Part shown: positions 11,979 through 25,232 of the stretch, one piece after another
How positions within the stretch are numbered: the stretch's first letter is position 1
Layout of the letters: each line of letters starts with the position of its first letter
NCBI GenBank assembly: GCA_032622095.1
Contig: CP136067.1
Coordinates: 39,411,549 to 39,475,548, forward strand
Source: Siphonodentalium dalli
Taxonomy: Eukaryota > Mollusca > Scaphopoda > Gadilida > Siphonodentaliidae
Reading direction: 5' to 3'
DNA length: 64,000 nt
The notes under the pieces: generated by a model
Seen by the model: only the letters and a program-made list of their open reading frames with translations
What the model was told of the DNA's origin: nothing
Databases searched by the model: none
Made by a program: the position numbers and the translations under genes

Positions 11979-14900
11979 CCCACAATTACACCGGTGACGT
12001 AAACACATGTGCCAATCTTAGTTGTACTCTCGTAATTATCGGTACGATGAAACGGTGACGGAATCTGACGAGGTTTGCCGAATGTACAATCACCCAGTGA
12101 ATTATCGATCGACCATGCGATATCAAAAAACCAAAAGCTAGAAACACCACACTACGGTGGCGTAATAATCAACAGTAGATCTTGGTGAAATTTGCGAGAT
12201 TTTCTTAGCTCATCGTTTCATAGTACCGGCGTTCTCACTAATCACAATATGATAGCACGCATTGTAACTTCCCCATATAAATTGTTGTCAGTTATTTTAG
12301 CTCTATATACATGTCCGTCTAATTTGAACTGGTATTCAGATAACACTGATAACAGGTGCATGGGAGCAGAGTGGGGAGTTAGTTTTTTTTAAGTTTTACA
12401 GCTGCCTTTTAGGGGTTTCACCTCTCGCCCAGTCTAAGGTATTACAATAATACGGCTAAATTTTCCCTGTACTATGAAACCACTGTGATAGTTAACACAA
12501 ATTTGTAATTACAAATTAATAAATACAATTTGTATTTACAGGTATAAAATTGTTCATAGTATTGACCCCTGGTCGCGTTAAGTTTTACATCGCAATAAAT
12601 CCAACTTGGAGTGGCCTCATATATACCCACATATTGTGACCGTCGTATTACTGTTGCGTAAAAATATAAAAAATCCCAGATATAATCTAGATAATGAGCA
12701 CTAATTATTCAATTACCAAATAAGAACAGTATTAGGGGATATGTGTGTAACTGAAAGCAATACCCACATGTCATTTTGTTAAGTAATATATCCCAGTTTT
12801 TTAAAGTTATTAAAGTTTTTCACCGATCTCGCTAAGTGGGGTAAATATGTTTTACCCCATAAGATCACATGTGTGTATTCTCGTCGGTTAATTGAAACGT
12901 GGCTGCTGCAAGGTCATTGCGCGACAGATGAATGTCTCGCTAAGTAAGAAAGTTGTACATTTTTTTCCCGCAATCGATGACCGATATTATATATATATAT
13001 ATATATAATGTACATGTGGTGGATCTATAGTGTCAAATCGGACAGGACATCCTTCAATAGAATCTTCCGCCCGGAAATACGATTAGTGTATATATAATGT
13101 ACGGAGTGTGCCCATATATATTCATAAATAACTGGAAAATTCAGCTCGCCATCGGTGGCCATCCATATATATACAATATATTAAGGTCCGCTGTTTTCGT
13201 TTTGTTTCCTTGGGTTGTATGGGATCTAATTCCGCGGGAGCCCGTCTTGACACATTTGACACTTCTCTGAATGTGCAAACAGTTTTAAAATTCATTAGTG
13301 CAGTTCACAGATAAGTCAGATATATACACTAAATAGTGACATCTGAAACCAAGACGAAGATTAATTATATGTGCGTCATATTGATACATAATAGACGTAT
13401 TGCACACACACACAGTAAAGTCCCATCGAACCGCGAGACCTCCGGTGTCAGTTTGCTGTGCATTGGCATAACAAGATTAGCCAATCGGACAGCTTGTTTC
13501 CTAATTTATTGGCACTATCACGTGCATTAATTGGCAGTGTCCACAAAGGCACTAATACCAAACTTCCTGGTTATGTAGACAGATGTTCCCTATTGGTCGC
13601 CCGGTAACAATGGTCACAATAGACTCTGGCAAAGTTCCACTATGATCTCCCGGGCCTCTTTTGTATAGGTAACCGTAGACAATTTCCAGAAATATTGGCC
13701 AACCTGGGTGGGGGTACTGTACTTTAAATCTCTGCTGAGCCATTGTCTTTGGAATAGGTCCCTTCAATCATGTTTTATTTTCGAAAAACATTGTAGGTGT
13801 AAACAAAACAATGTCTGCACTTTAGCCTCTTTTTAAAGTTTGTCACTGAGTTCTGTCCATTGGTTTGCAAAACACAACACGCTTAATTTTACCAATTTAT
13901 TTTACCAAGATTGACAATAATTTTCAACACGAAAACGAACAGTGGCAGAGCGAATGTCACTAAATAAGCTTCTTCCAACTGATCGAGCTATATCAGAGCT
14001 GAGAAATAATTGAAACAGAAAAAAAGGTTTTCTTAGCGATTTCAAAACAATTTCTTGCAAGCGCAGATGATATAATTCGGGGGTGGGTCGGGTATTTTCC
14101 TGTAACCAAAAAAAACAAAGTTGGCCTTAAATGACTACGAAAATCATGTCACGTATCCAAATTGTTCACTTTTCTGTGAACTTTCCCAGTTTTGTAAAAT
14201 AATTAAACCTTCAAACCAGTAGTGTCACATTTAACACACGCTACACTGGGTGCTGTGCCCCCAGATAATAAATTTTCTATTTTTCTACAATCCGATAAAT
14301 AGTGTACTGTTACCATATAGAATTCTTACCTGGCTCAAATTTACCCATACCATTATTTTTAGACTCGTCTTTATACCATATTGGTCCGCCCGCCGATCAG
14401 GATCGGCGTCTCCATCGAATTTCCAATCAATATCTTGAATTTGCTTTAATTCGAAGTATATCTGGTGAGCAAACTAACCGACTAACATTTAAGAAACCAT
14501 TTCGAACTGTTGCACCGACGTCATATAGTCTACTGGTGGTCGGCCTGTGAAGTTTGAAGTTGTAAACTTCGTAAACCGTTTACAGCATCGGCGTGCATGT
14601 TTTTGTTTCTTAATGTTATTGAAAAAACGTACATATGACTGTTGAACACTTTGGTTTTGATGCATCGATACATATGTGTAACTGATGTGTATAGCCTATA
14701 TAACTTTTTCATATGAAACCCCTATTATATCATTAAAAATGCCATTACATATCTCCTTATATCCCACTAGTGATGAACAGGCGCGTGCCTCCAGAGATAT
14801 TTGGCATCGCGCCAACATAATGACCGCGCGGATTATTACTATTTCGAAAAGCCGCGCATGACACCAACATAGACATTGTAAAATGATTGCTTTGTTTTTT

Positions 14901-15146
14901 AAAGTTAAATTAATGTCCAACATCTTTGGCCTAAAGAAAATAGATACAGAGACAAAGAGGTAAATTGTGGGGGGGGCTATATTTTTACTCGCCAGTCAGA
15001 GCGCGCAATAATGCTGTATATGGTTGTGAAGCGACTCAACCAACGCCGCAAATGCATGCATTCTGCATACATTTTTTCAGCTTCTCTTAAGGAGTTTGAT
15101 TTGTTAAAAAGGCATAAAGCTCTAGTTTTTTCATGTAATATACAAG
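11979..15146. other. Intergenic DNA, no gene supported
   Basis: The only open stretch worth noting is a 71-codon minus-strand ORF at 13,552-13,767, which has non-random-looking composition but no family I recognise. A TA microsatellite lies at about 12,988-13,008. Nothing else is supportable. Confidence 0.45.
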
Positions 15147-15295
15147 ATCTTCAACTCGCTGTTGGGATATAAGATTTTATGAAACTCGTTTGATAAATTT
15201 GATGCACTACTCGTCTACGACTCGTTGTGAATTAAATTTATCAAACTCGTTTCATAAAATCTTATACATGTATCCCAACATAACTCGTTGAAGAT
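15147..15295. mobile_element. Fold-back MITE
   Basis: Arms of about 60 bp in inverse orientation carry GATCTTCAAC, TGTTGGGATA, ATAAGATTTTATGAAACTCG and TTTGATAAATTTRA, separated by a ~35-bp loop. The element at 35,209-35,354 has the same architecture (TTGATAAATT, TAAAATAG, GTGAGATC) and looks like a distant relative. Confidence 0.7.
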
Positions 15296-15852
15296 CCTCT
15301 ATATATATGGCATTACAATAAAGATGGAAGGAATGTCAGCTGATTTTGTGGCGCCAAATAGGCGCGTTTTAAATGTCGATCTACATATAGTGACGTTGCA
15401 ACAGCCAGTAATGTGTCCATAGTGATGGCGATGACGTATTCCTTATATTGACTAATGTTAAGTATTGAATTATAGGGATTATATATGTGGCCATGTTTAA
15501 CGACATGCACTACAACGAAACAGACCCGTCTTCCCTGATCAGTTCATGACAAAAGTAGGTTATAGAACCCTGTAAATTGCATTTATAAATTACCACATGC
15601 ATTTGTTTATATGGTTATCATGAATTCCGCATGGAAATTCAGGGGACTATCGGGGGACTCATGCACTGTGGGGAATATCGACACACTTCGTCGTTACAAG
15701 TCACACGTACTTGTCGGTGGCCAAATTTGCCATTGGCAATTTGGGAAAATAGTCAAAGATAATTTAATTTGGCTAAACTTTTAGGCCCTAACATTTTCAA
15801 TTCTATATTCATCAATCGTCTCTCAAATCATCATCAGATCTCCATAAAACCC
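15296..15852. other. Intergenic DNA, nothing recognised
   Basis: Only a 65-codon ORF of no recognisable content. Confidence 0.5.
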
Positions 15853-16442
15853 TTAAAGGGGTACTGTTCGCCAAATGTTGTTGTTGGTTTCTATAGTCTC
15901 CGAGTCGGAGAATAAGGTAACATTTTTTCATTATTTGAAAGTCTGTTGAGTACGAAGTAGTGTTACGGATGACAAATTTACCGGAATGCAAAAATACAAA
16001 TTGTCGTTGTCGAGTAATTTTTGTACAGTTTTCAACCAAATGAATCAAATAAAAGTTATATTATAGGCATACTAGTCCCATATAATCATTTAAGTTATTG
16101 TATCGTCGCTAGTTAGTGAGTGGCTTGAGTGTTCTCCCCGTACCATCATAATATTTTAAGCGATCGTGTGTGCGATCGGTTTAACAATCCAGTATCCCTC
16201 AATTACTTTGTTTGATTACGGAAATTCGTAATTTAATTGTCGCCATTTTATGGCTCCAGTCATAAATTCAATTTATATCAAATTATTAACTTTTAAATTA
16301 TTAAATTTTAAGATAGTCTATAAACCTAAGCGTTTACAGAATACATCTTCGACTCAAATTACTTATGGTTCTATATATTATCGATATTAGATCGTTGTTG
16401 TCACCTGAAATTTAATGAAAATGGCGTACAGTACCCCTTTAA
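15853..16442. mobile_element. TTAA-flanked MITE (piggyBac-like target choice)
   Basis: It starts TTAAAGGGGTACTGTTCGCC and ends with the near-inverse GGCGTACAGTACCCCTTTAA. TTAA on both sides fits the piggyBac target duplication. There is no transposase ORF. The superfamily is an inference from the TTAA alone. Confidence 0.65.
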
Positions 16443-16550
16443 TCCGTTACCAGTTTTCTCACCTGTGCATGGATAACAATTATTCTAAAGTCACGCATGC
16501 GTGGTTATCAAAACAATGATAATTAAATCCTAGATCGGTGTACCCTCTTA

Positions 16551-18301
16551 GGGTACGTTCATACGCTGGCAATATTGCACTGCAAACTGCAAAAATGCCA
16601 GCTGCAAAATTGCCAAAACGGATTAATTTCTGCCCGCTGTCAACAGATCAGCGTTAGTAGTGATCAATGGACGACAGCCGTTTTGTGTGATTGGTGATCT
16701 GTTTGCAAGATATTAGTACACGATGCGTGTTGGTATTCTTAGGCCAGTCAAAATAATGTCACTTGACATGTTGGAATGTGATATCGCCACGGCCAGCTCT
16801 CTCGTTGTGATGCTGATCATATATGAGTACAAAAACGTCACCTATACAGGAGATGGTGGGTCCGCACTTGGCTCAACGAAGATAACCGACGAATTCAAAT
16901 CTTCCCGGGTATCATCCAAACTCCAAACTTGTAATTCCAATAATTTTAGTCACAAACTCGTTGGTCTTTATGTTAAAGGTACGGTTGGCCTTGGCGGTGG
17001 GTATCCTATGAAAATATTTCCACACGTCAAAAACCGCCACAAACAGAAAGAAGAACAAAATGTAGACAGACTTTGTCCGTATACAAATAAGAAATATCAC
17101 ATAAACAGTATGTTATTGTCATATATTTGACCATTGTTATGTAAACAAAAGGATAAAAAGTAACTTTTCTGGTGTTTGTTTATATTATGATGGTAAACAT
17201 AAAGAGCGTTCTTTGTGGGTGAATTCCTGATATGGAACGAATAAAGAGCGTTTATGCCATATGTGTGTGATTAGTCAGCAGCATTTTGTTGTCTTCTGTA
17301 ACACAATCAGGCTCTTGATTAGGTAAAATATAGTAAATCTTTATGATAACATGCTGTATACGCGATTGTCATGGTATATATGAACGAAACTATATGCGTT
17401 TTAATGCTTTTCTGTTTATGGTGATTGGAACAAATATGAATATTTTCGACAACTAAGGCCTCACGTGCCTTTAAGCAAAACAATAAGTTAAAAAAAAGGG
17501 TGGGGCGCTGATGTTAAACAAAACAAAAAAATCAAATAAATAGTAACACAAGTTAATCAAAAGCACACAATATATTGTTATTCAAATGCCATGAATAATT
17601 ATTTTGGCCCATATATGCTTTACCAATACCAAAGACTAACATCCCATTATCCCCACTGTTAGACCCCGCCACCACCACGACACAAGCAGTCACTTTTAAA
17701 CCACTACAATTACATCGATATCGCAGTCTGGATAGATGGTGTTGGCACGTATTCGAACCCCAGCTTGATCTGAATTGAGTGATATCTCAATGTGCCATTC
17801 TGATCGATACATGATCATTTCGATAACAATTGAGAATTTGTACACGCTCACTGAAATAAGCACATTTGAAGCAATGCATGGATACTCATAGTGAGTCCTT
17901 CCACCACCCCCCAATAGCTCCCACATGTATGACTCGGGAAGCATCACTTTTGGTATTCTTTGTATCACTCCATATCAGCATATGCTCATATAACGGAGAT
18001 CCGTACACATGAATAATTAAGTGTGTATGATAATCACAGAGAACACCCACGATCCCATTCGATCGTATCAAGGACGGTACAGACACAATCAATTAGTGTT
18101 AGTGGCCTTGTGTTGTGGCCACCGACAGGGAGTATACGCCGTTATCATATATCACCGTTGATTGTTGACGACCAAACACGACCCAGCACGAGCTAGTCCG
18201 CAGCTGGCAAAAATGCCAGCAAACAAAACAAAACAAAACAACCTTTGCAGCTGGCATTTTTGCAGTTTGCAGTGCAATATTGCCAGCGTATGAACGTACC
18301 C
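16551..18301. mobile_element. Harbinger-like non-autonomous element, 58-bp TIRs, TTA target duplication
   Basis: The first 58 bp (16,551-16,608, beginning GGGTACGTTCATACGCTGGC) are exactly inverted at 18,244-18,301. TTA flanks both ends (16,548-16,550 and 18,302-18,304). A 3-bp TWA duplication with a GGG-type end is the PIF/Harbinger signature. No transposase ORF is visible; the 135-codon ORF at 16,723-17,130 runs into a nested element and is not a gene. The 502-bp TTAA element at 16,973-17,474 is inserted within it, so this one is older. Confidence 0.8.
16973..17474. mobile_element. 502-bp TTAA MITE, copy 1 (nested)
   Basis: It begins TTAAAGGTACGGTTGGCC and ends GGCCTCACGTGCCTTTAA, giving imperfect ~20-bp inverted ends inside TTAA. 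A copy of exactly the same length lies at 26,820-27,321, and I could find no base difference by eye. Both carry a pair of AAAGAGCG boxes 42 bp apart (17,201 and 17,243). The lack of divergence indicates very recent activity. The autonomous partner is not in this window. Confidence 0.85.
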
Positions 18302-18304
18302 TTA

Positions 18305-20402
18305 TTATCCAAGTGACAACACGTTACTACTTTGGCATAATTATGTTGCCCATAAGACCTATTATTGATTCTGAAGTTCCCATCCATTGTCAAACTCGCA
18401 TTTTTTTCAGTTATGTTAGTGCGTATATCTAATTTTCTTTATTCCAGATTATGTTCTCTCGATGAACAAATATTTTGGTTATTCAATTTGGCCAAAAATT
18501 CTTTAATATGGCACAAACAAATTCAGAAATGGCCAAACAATTTGACCAATATAATTTCCCGGGCAGCGAGACCCCTATGTCTGAACTAGAATTATAGGCA
18601 GGTTGTGACCTACACGTTTTGTGTAATATAACGGCAAACACACATTCATCTTGACTTACTTATGTTTGTTTTGACATCGAGAAAGGATTTATCTTACTTT
18701 CCGTATTGATTCTACAGTCTGTTCTCGTGAAAATAAACACAACACGGGCTTATTTTGAATGTCCCACTTTAGGCACAAATAGAGCTTATTTGAGGAAAAA
18801 TACGCTATATATAGGCGTAAAATTAGTCGTTCAAAATAAACCCATATAAGAGCTTATTTCAATACGAAATAGGCTCATATAGGCACCATTTAATCAACTT
18901 TTTCATCGACACGACTTAGCAGATGAACGCTCTTTATAATAATATGTGTTCGCCGCAACCCGCCCCATTCAACGGAATAACGGGTATAAGTTCTATATGA
19001 GGTTATTTCAGAATCAATTAAGTCCACTGTGAACCTGTGTGGATATTTAGGTTCTATATGAACCAGTTTGCAGGAGGATATGTTGCATTCTAAGACAGTT
19101 TTAGTTTAAAACTTGTAACATTTATGCTCCAATTGTCAATTTAACATATGAGTATATGGGGAAGTATGTAAGTGACATGGGTCCTAAATATTGTATCAAT
19201 TGAGCACAGCCTAGATTTAGCATGTAACACGACATAATAATGTTTTTGACACGTTTATTGTGCGAAGCGATGCTAAGTCAATGGCCGCACAATGAAAATG
19301 GACGATCGAAATGTTTTGATTTTGTTCTTGCATCCCAGACATATCATAACAGGTTATGTGTGTTCCGAACGACATAACAGATATTCGTCTCCAAAACTAT
19401 AAAGCAGGCCATTTTCGTCAAACAAAGTGTTCAACGAAGAACAACGTTATGAGATTCAATGCAAAAAACCCCAGTATGTTATGTGCTTTAAAGCCCTATG
19501 CCCCGTCTGAATAAATGAATGAACGTTGCCATTAATCTCACTCGTTTGTACATGAAAAACATGAGCGATTTGTTAACTATTTACACATACAGAACATTAT
19601 ATAAATGTACACAATAAAATAAAGGTTGTAAACATACCAGGAACATGTAACACATTGAATTAAAGAAAAATGCAGCATTAACACACACTAAACATATACA
19701 AAACACAATACAGATATTACGTATCTCATCCATCATTCATAATGGTGCCTTTTTTGTTAGAAATTTTTGAACCCGAGTTTTATACAGATCGCCAAATTGT
19801 TTACTATGTCAAGGCTGGTCAAGTTAAGAAGTTCGAATAAAAGTTGCCTCGACGGTTCGTCATAGCATACCTTCGTGATGTAATTTTCTCGTAATTGTTC
19901 AAGTTGTAGACACAAAATAATAAAATGAAATTCATCCCATAACAATTAAGACGTTACGTTAACAATTACGTTACGAACTATCTTGGTTACCGCTTTTATT
20001 TTTGCGAGTCCGTCTCCACAAAAAGGACGATTTTCTTATTACAATTAAAGCATAATTGAAGTCACGTCTTTAAAGCGTGTCCATGCATGCATTGTATGGC
20101 ATTGATTTTGTACCAATAAGCCAATAGGAATGATAGATTGACTACCTTTTACATATGCAATCAATCCTCTTGCCAACTGCACTGTACACAAACTCCACAC
20201 TTCCTGGTAGTACAGGGTGTTGATCAAATTCCATATCACTTAATATAATCCACGTGACTACTGGGTTCCTATTCATAAGCGGCCAGTTTATATATATGCA
20301 ATGTATGATTTTATTTCATTCAACTGTTTCGTTGTAAAACACGGTCGACTGCAATTAACGCGGCTTATTTGCGTTTCATATAATTATGTAGGTAATCGGT
20401 TT
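18305..20402. other. Intergenic DNA, one dispersed-repeat copy
   Basis: The third copy of the repeat described at 5,100 lies at about 18,955-19,090. No gene is supported; minus-strand ORFs at 19,757 and 20,045 are about 60 codons with no domain. Confidence 0.5.
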
Positions 20403-20442
20403 AACCTGGGACTAATATAATGTGTTATATTAGTCCCAGGTT
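20403..20442. repeat. Perfect 18-bp-stem hairpin
   Basis: AACCTGGGACTAATATAA and its exact inverse are separated by a 4-base loop, TGTG. It could form a cruciform, or be a tiny fold-back element. No T-run follows, so it is not an obvious terminator. Confidence 0.8.
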
Positions 20443-21596
20443 TAACGAGAACTAATTGGCGATGCTGGACTATATTACATTAATGTAATGTACATGCAGC
20501 TAATAACCAAACCTATATCGTGGTTAATGGTGCTCCCGACAGGTGGGGTGGGGTCATACACACATTCCAGACACATACCGGTAGGCTATATTGTTCAGTT
20601 TGCCACGTTTGGGACCCACCGCCCCAGCTGTCTACTATTCAATACGTTTGTACCCACCCCTTTATTCTTATTCAACATGTGTTACTCAATATTTTTTTCG
20701 ACACCCGCACCATCTTTCGAAGAATTTGTACTGATACATGTACCTGCATGCATAATAATCATAGCCATAGCATGTTTCAAATATGTTTATATCAATTTAA
20801 TTTTCCCTATATATATATAGACAGTTTTTAGGTAAACATGTTTGAAATCATTAGCGGATCATCACTCGTGTTGTTTGTGTTTGTTGTTGTCATGGTTACT
20901 GGTATAATACTAGTGGGAAAAGAGCGAACCAGACCAATGTAACATATACTTGATGAATGATTAAGCAAGAATACCATGACAAATGAAACTGTATTTGGAA
21001 AGAGGTTAATCCATATTAATAAAACTTTGTAATACTTATTGTCATAATAAGGATAATTACGTGTTCCAGGCAAGGTAAGTATAATTTGCAGCACATCTAG
21101 TAAAACACAGTGCGTGCATATTCTAAAGCACAGGCCCCTGGGGGGACACATACCATGGGATACCATATCAGTTATACTTATATATACTACATTAGTGGCA
21201 AGGCTCACAGGTCAGATTTTGGGGGGAAACACACATTCTGTCATATTCTTCATATATTCTCATACTTATTTCATCTCAGTCACAATATATTTCAATTTGT
21301 CTTATTGGCCACGAAGTTTCTTTTCTTTCGGTGAATAAATAGATAGTCTAAATCGGAGGGAAGTCGAGATATCGTATCGAAAACTATCGAAATCTACACA
21401 TTGCGACAAACACAAATCCGCAATGCGATTTGACATACGGATTATTCAAACTTTCCTAAAGCCATTTTCAACTGACCAGACATAAGGAAAGATAATAATT
21501 ACTTGCTATCACCATGATTTGTGTGGCGCAGTCATACATAATTTGTTATACATTTTTGGTTTGTCACTCTGTTATTATAAACTTATTTAAGGAGTT
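20443..21596. other. Intergenic DNA, nothing recognised
   Basis: Several overlapping 70-126 codon ORFs on both strands (20,488-21,338) show no domain. They lie in low-complexity AT/CA-rich DNA and are judged chance. Confidence 0.4.
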
Positions 21597-22478
21597 TGTC
21601 AACCCATTTTCCACAAAATTTGATGGAGTAAGAATAACGGATTCTATTCAATCATATTAGTAATCACAGTAACCAAGCAAATGGAGTATAGTTCATGAAA
21701 AAAATGTGAACTTTATAGAGGTTTAAAAAAAAAAAAATTTCGAACCCAAATCCAACAAACACAAGGTCAATATCTAAGAAAACAATACGGAGATGTGTGT
21801 TGAATACTGTGAAGAATGATGAACAATAAAAATATATTCATATTTACCAAGCGTTCTTTGAAACATTTACTCAGAACTACTTGTTTACAAATGGTATTTT
21901 ACTTTCTCAGTAATGCCTTCCAGACGATGACACTTGATGGGCGGATTATGGGCCAGCTTGTGCACACTGTAGCTGGGATTGCCTGTGTGCCAACCTGTGG
22001 CCACTGGACCATAAGGGATTAGTCCATGATTGCTGACCTATTTAGTGGTTACATGATGGTGTGTCAAATTGAAGCTTAGGAAATTATTTTATCAACTCAC
22101 CACTGTCAATAGTTAACAAATTGCTGCAGCTCCCAGTTAGCCATGTTGGGGAAGTAATTATATCATTTGTTAACAACTGTTTCTAAGTAAATGTTCAAAG
22201 AACACTTGGAAAATGTGAATATATTTTTACTGTTCGTCATTCTTCACCGTATTCGGTACACATATCCAGATTTGGTTTTTTGTTGGATTTGGGTTCGAAA
22301 AAAAATAGTTTTTAACACCTCAAGAAAGATCACATTTTGTATTTCTAAGATAATCCACCATGAATTATACTGTTAAAATGGTGCATCCTTGGGTTTGGTT
22401 GCTGTAATTACTTATAAAAGTGAACACAATCCATTATTTTGACGCCATCAAATTTGGGTTGAAAATGGGGTAGCAAAG
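21597..22478. mobile_element. Fold-back element with ~300-bp diverged arms
   Basis: The left arm (about 21,597-21,880) reads CAACCCATTTTCCACAAAAT, later TTCGAACCCAAATCC, later AAAAATATATTCATATTT. The right arm (about 22,175-22,478) carries the inverses in mirror order, ending ATCAAATTTGGGTTGAAAAT. The spacer of about 290 bp has no ORF with a domain. Arm divergence shows the element is old. Confidence 0.7.
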
Positions 22479-22573
22479 CCCTTGAGAAAATGTGTCTGGC
22501 ACAAATATCGTGAAAATTCACAAAATCATCCATCAGCTCTACCTTGAATATGAGCAAGAATTTCACAATTATA

Positions 22574-23033
22574 TGTGACCCGCCATATATAAAATCCAGT
22601 CGTAAGTCGGGATTTTTTTACCCTGTGTCAATGCATTCTCTTATATATGCGAGTCGACCATAGGTCGCCTCGCATATATAAGAGAATGCATTGGCTTAAC
22701 AATTTTTTATAATTTTTTTTAAATAAATGTTTCTTACAATTTTTAGGACATAAAATAAAAAAACATCCATTACCCTGCAGGGAGCCCCTCACATATATAG
22801 AAGCATATAGAAGAGTGTCGTCTGCTCATGTTTGTCTGGGGCTCTGTATGGGTGAAATTATAAAATTGTTAAAGAATACAAGAAAACATTATAAAAATTG
22901 TCAAAAAATTGTTAGACCAATGCATTCTCTTATATATGCGAGGCGACCTATGGTCGAATCGCATATATAAGAGAATGCATTGGCACAGGGTAAAAATCCC
23001 GACTTACGACTGGATTTGATATGGCGGGTCACA
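22574..23033. mobile_element. TA-flanked fold-back element with nested palindromes
   Basis: The outer ~55-bp arms begin TGTGACCCGCCATAT and end ATATGGCGGGTCACA, flanked by TA on both sides, a Tc1/mariner-like target choice. Just inside each arm sits a further ~62-bp palindrome, AATGCATTCTCTTATATATG through a GTCGACC/GGTCGCC centre to its inverse. The element is therefore a hairpin with two side hairpins. The CATTCTCTTATATATG module recurs at about 28,364, 34,136, 55,259 and 56,448. Confidence 0.8.
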
Positions 23034-23089
23034 TATACTAGTAACCCTCTTTATTATCTACTGGTGTTGGGAGACGAAAGCTTTAAGTG

Positions 23090-23790
23090 CGCACATTATG
23101 CATATAATGTGCGATTGTTAGCAGATTACATACCTAGGATACATTTTGTATAAGCAGATAATGTGCGTATTTTCGGGAGAACAGACTGTGAAAATAGGCA
23201 AATCTGCATTGGTGTTAACACATCGAAATACTTGAGATACCAATTTTCAAATAGCAAAAGAAGGAAATCTGCATTGGTGTTAACACGTCGAAATACTTGA
23301 GATAGAAATTTAGTGTGACTAAAACGCTCTCATTTTCAGCACATTATCGACTCAAAATGAAGTCATAGCTAAGACACAGACCTTGTATAAGCAGATAATG
23401 TGCGTATTTTCGGGAGAACTGACTGGGAAGATGGGAAACCTGCATTGGTGTTAACACATCGAAATAATTGAGATACCAATTTTCAAATAGCAAAATAAGG
23501 AAATCTGCATTGGTGTTAACACATCGAAATACTTGAGATAAAAATATAGTGTGACTAAAACGCTCTCATTTTCATCACATTATCGACTCAAAATGAAGCG
23601 ATTGTTAGCAGATTATATACCTAAAATATAAGTTTTGTATAAGCATAAAATGTGCGTATTTTTAGGAGAACAGACTGGGGAAATAGGCAAATCTGCATTG
23701 GTGTTAACACATCGAAATACTTGAGATACGATTGTTAGCAGATTATATACCTAAAATAAGCTTTGTATAAGCAGATAATGTGCAAAAATG
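23090..23790. repeat. Irregular tandem repeat, about 250-bp unit, three copies
   Basis: Units contain GATTGTTAGCAGATTA, TTTGTATAAGCAGATAATG, TGCGTATTTTCGGGAGAAC and a doubled AATCTGCATTGGTGTTAAC followed by ATCGAAATACTTGAGATA. Copies start near 23,100, 23,375 and 23,598; the last is truncated. It is related to the relic at 4,911-5,034. Confidence 0.7.
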
Positions 23791-24796
23791 ACGATGTCGG
23801 TAATAATAACATATCTCGAACCCGGTGGTCGTAGAATTCGATGTTTCATTTGGGAAAATGGACCGACTCCACGCTTTAATTGTATTAGGCAGTTCGTCCT
23901 CGATTGTTCAAATTGGTGTCTCAGAATACACTGAGAAATTTCAAGTGGGCGCCTAAGAAAGTTAATATTTACAAATTGAGTGAATGGTTGCTTGGCTTGA
24001 GAATGAGGCAAATTAATCGACCAGTCAGCAGGTGATCAGAATGCCTTAAAAATGTTCAAATTGGTGACAGGCAAAGTTAGTATTTACAAAAGCAGGTAAT
24101 CAGAATGTATTAAAAAGCTTCAAATTAGTGTCAAGAAAAGTTAATATTTACTAAAGTATATTATAATCTCAACAACTTACGACAGAAGGAAAATGTACAA
24201 AGAGGCGGTATTTGAAAATCACACAGTCAAGGCAATTTAGCACTGAGGCTCGTCAATTTAGCAATTTAGCACTGCTGCTCGTTGTAAACTATAAAACAGT
24301 CAACAGTCTGAATTCACAAACAAAAAGACAGTCAACAGTCTGAATTGACAAAAAGAATGAGCCGTGTCTCGAGAATACCATTCGATAGACAGATAAAGAG
24401 CGCTATTAGGTTAACCAATCCGAATATGGGAAATATAAAGAGCGTTTGTATAAGGCAATTTAGCACTGCGGATCAGCGGATCCGGATATATGAGTTTTGA
24501 AGGTCAATGTCACGCCACACGATGGGCCTATGTTGGTCCGCGTGTGATACTACGTACCCGTACCAAGTTTCGTCGAAATATGTTTAGCCGTTTTAGAGTC
24601 CATAGCGGCAACACACACCCAAACTTTCCTCAAATATAAATAAATAAAGAAATATACACTGATTCTGTTGGTTAACTTAATATCTGGATTGCCTGTGGTG
24701 TCCATGGAAATAGACCCTGATTTTCCTAATTTTTACTATATCGAATGTTGTGATGAAGTTCTAATATAGTAAATATACATGTAGCTATCGGTCGTG
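23791..24796. other. Intergenic DNA with paired AAAGAGCG boxes
   Basis: No gene. AAAGAGCG boxes sit at 24,395 and 24,437, exactly 42 bp apart, with CCGAATATGGGAAATAT before the second. GCAATTTAGCACTG repeats several times around 24,230-24,470. A segment at about 24,480-24,640 resembles the body of the Helitrons described below. Confidence 0.5.
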
Positions 24797-25232
24797 GTGG
24801 GACAACGTATATATTATACATCTGGAAATGTTGGGACAACGTACATTATTCATCTCGTAATGGTGGAACAACGTATATTATACATCTCGAAATGATGGGA
24901 CAACGTATATTATACATCTCAAAATTGTGGGACAAGGTATATTATACATCTCGAAATGGTGGGACAACGTATATATTATACATCTCGAAATTGTGGGGCA
25001 ATGTATATTATACATCTCGAAATTGTGGGACAAGGTATATTATACATCTCGAAATGGTGGGACAACGTATATATTATACATCTCGAAATTGTGGGGCAAT
25101 GTATATTATACATCTCGAAATTGTGGGACAAGGTATATTATACATCTCGAAATGGTGGGACAACGTATATTATACATCTCGAAATTGTGGGGCAATGTAT
25201 ATTATACATCTCGAAATGATGGTACAACGTAT
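24797..25232. repeat. 33-35-bp tandem array
   Basis: About thirteen units of GTGGGACAACGTATATTATACATCTCGAAAT alternate with variants (GGGGCAATG, GGACAAGG). Because units are close to a multiple of three they create long repetitive ORFs (up to 155 codons) that are not genes. The array resumes after a Helitron insertion at 25,866-25,950. Confidence 0.9.

Noticed and set aside
13552-13767. 71-codon minus ORF with plausible-looking composition
   Set aside because: No family recognised and no convincing splice sites; length is within chance.
16723-17130. 135-codon ORF
   Set aside because: It starts in the Harbinger-like element and reads into a separately inserted MITE whose second copy lacks the first half, so it is a chance fusion.
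17200-17255. Hammerhead-ribozyme-like reading of the segment between AAAGAGCG boxes (CTGATAT...GGAACGAA)
   Set aside because: The invariant CTGATGA and GAAA core is not present and flanking helices do not form.
20403-20442. Rho-independent terminator
   Set aside because: A strong hairpin but no T-run, and the DNA is eukaryotic.
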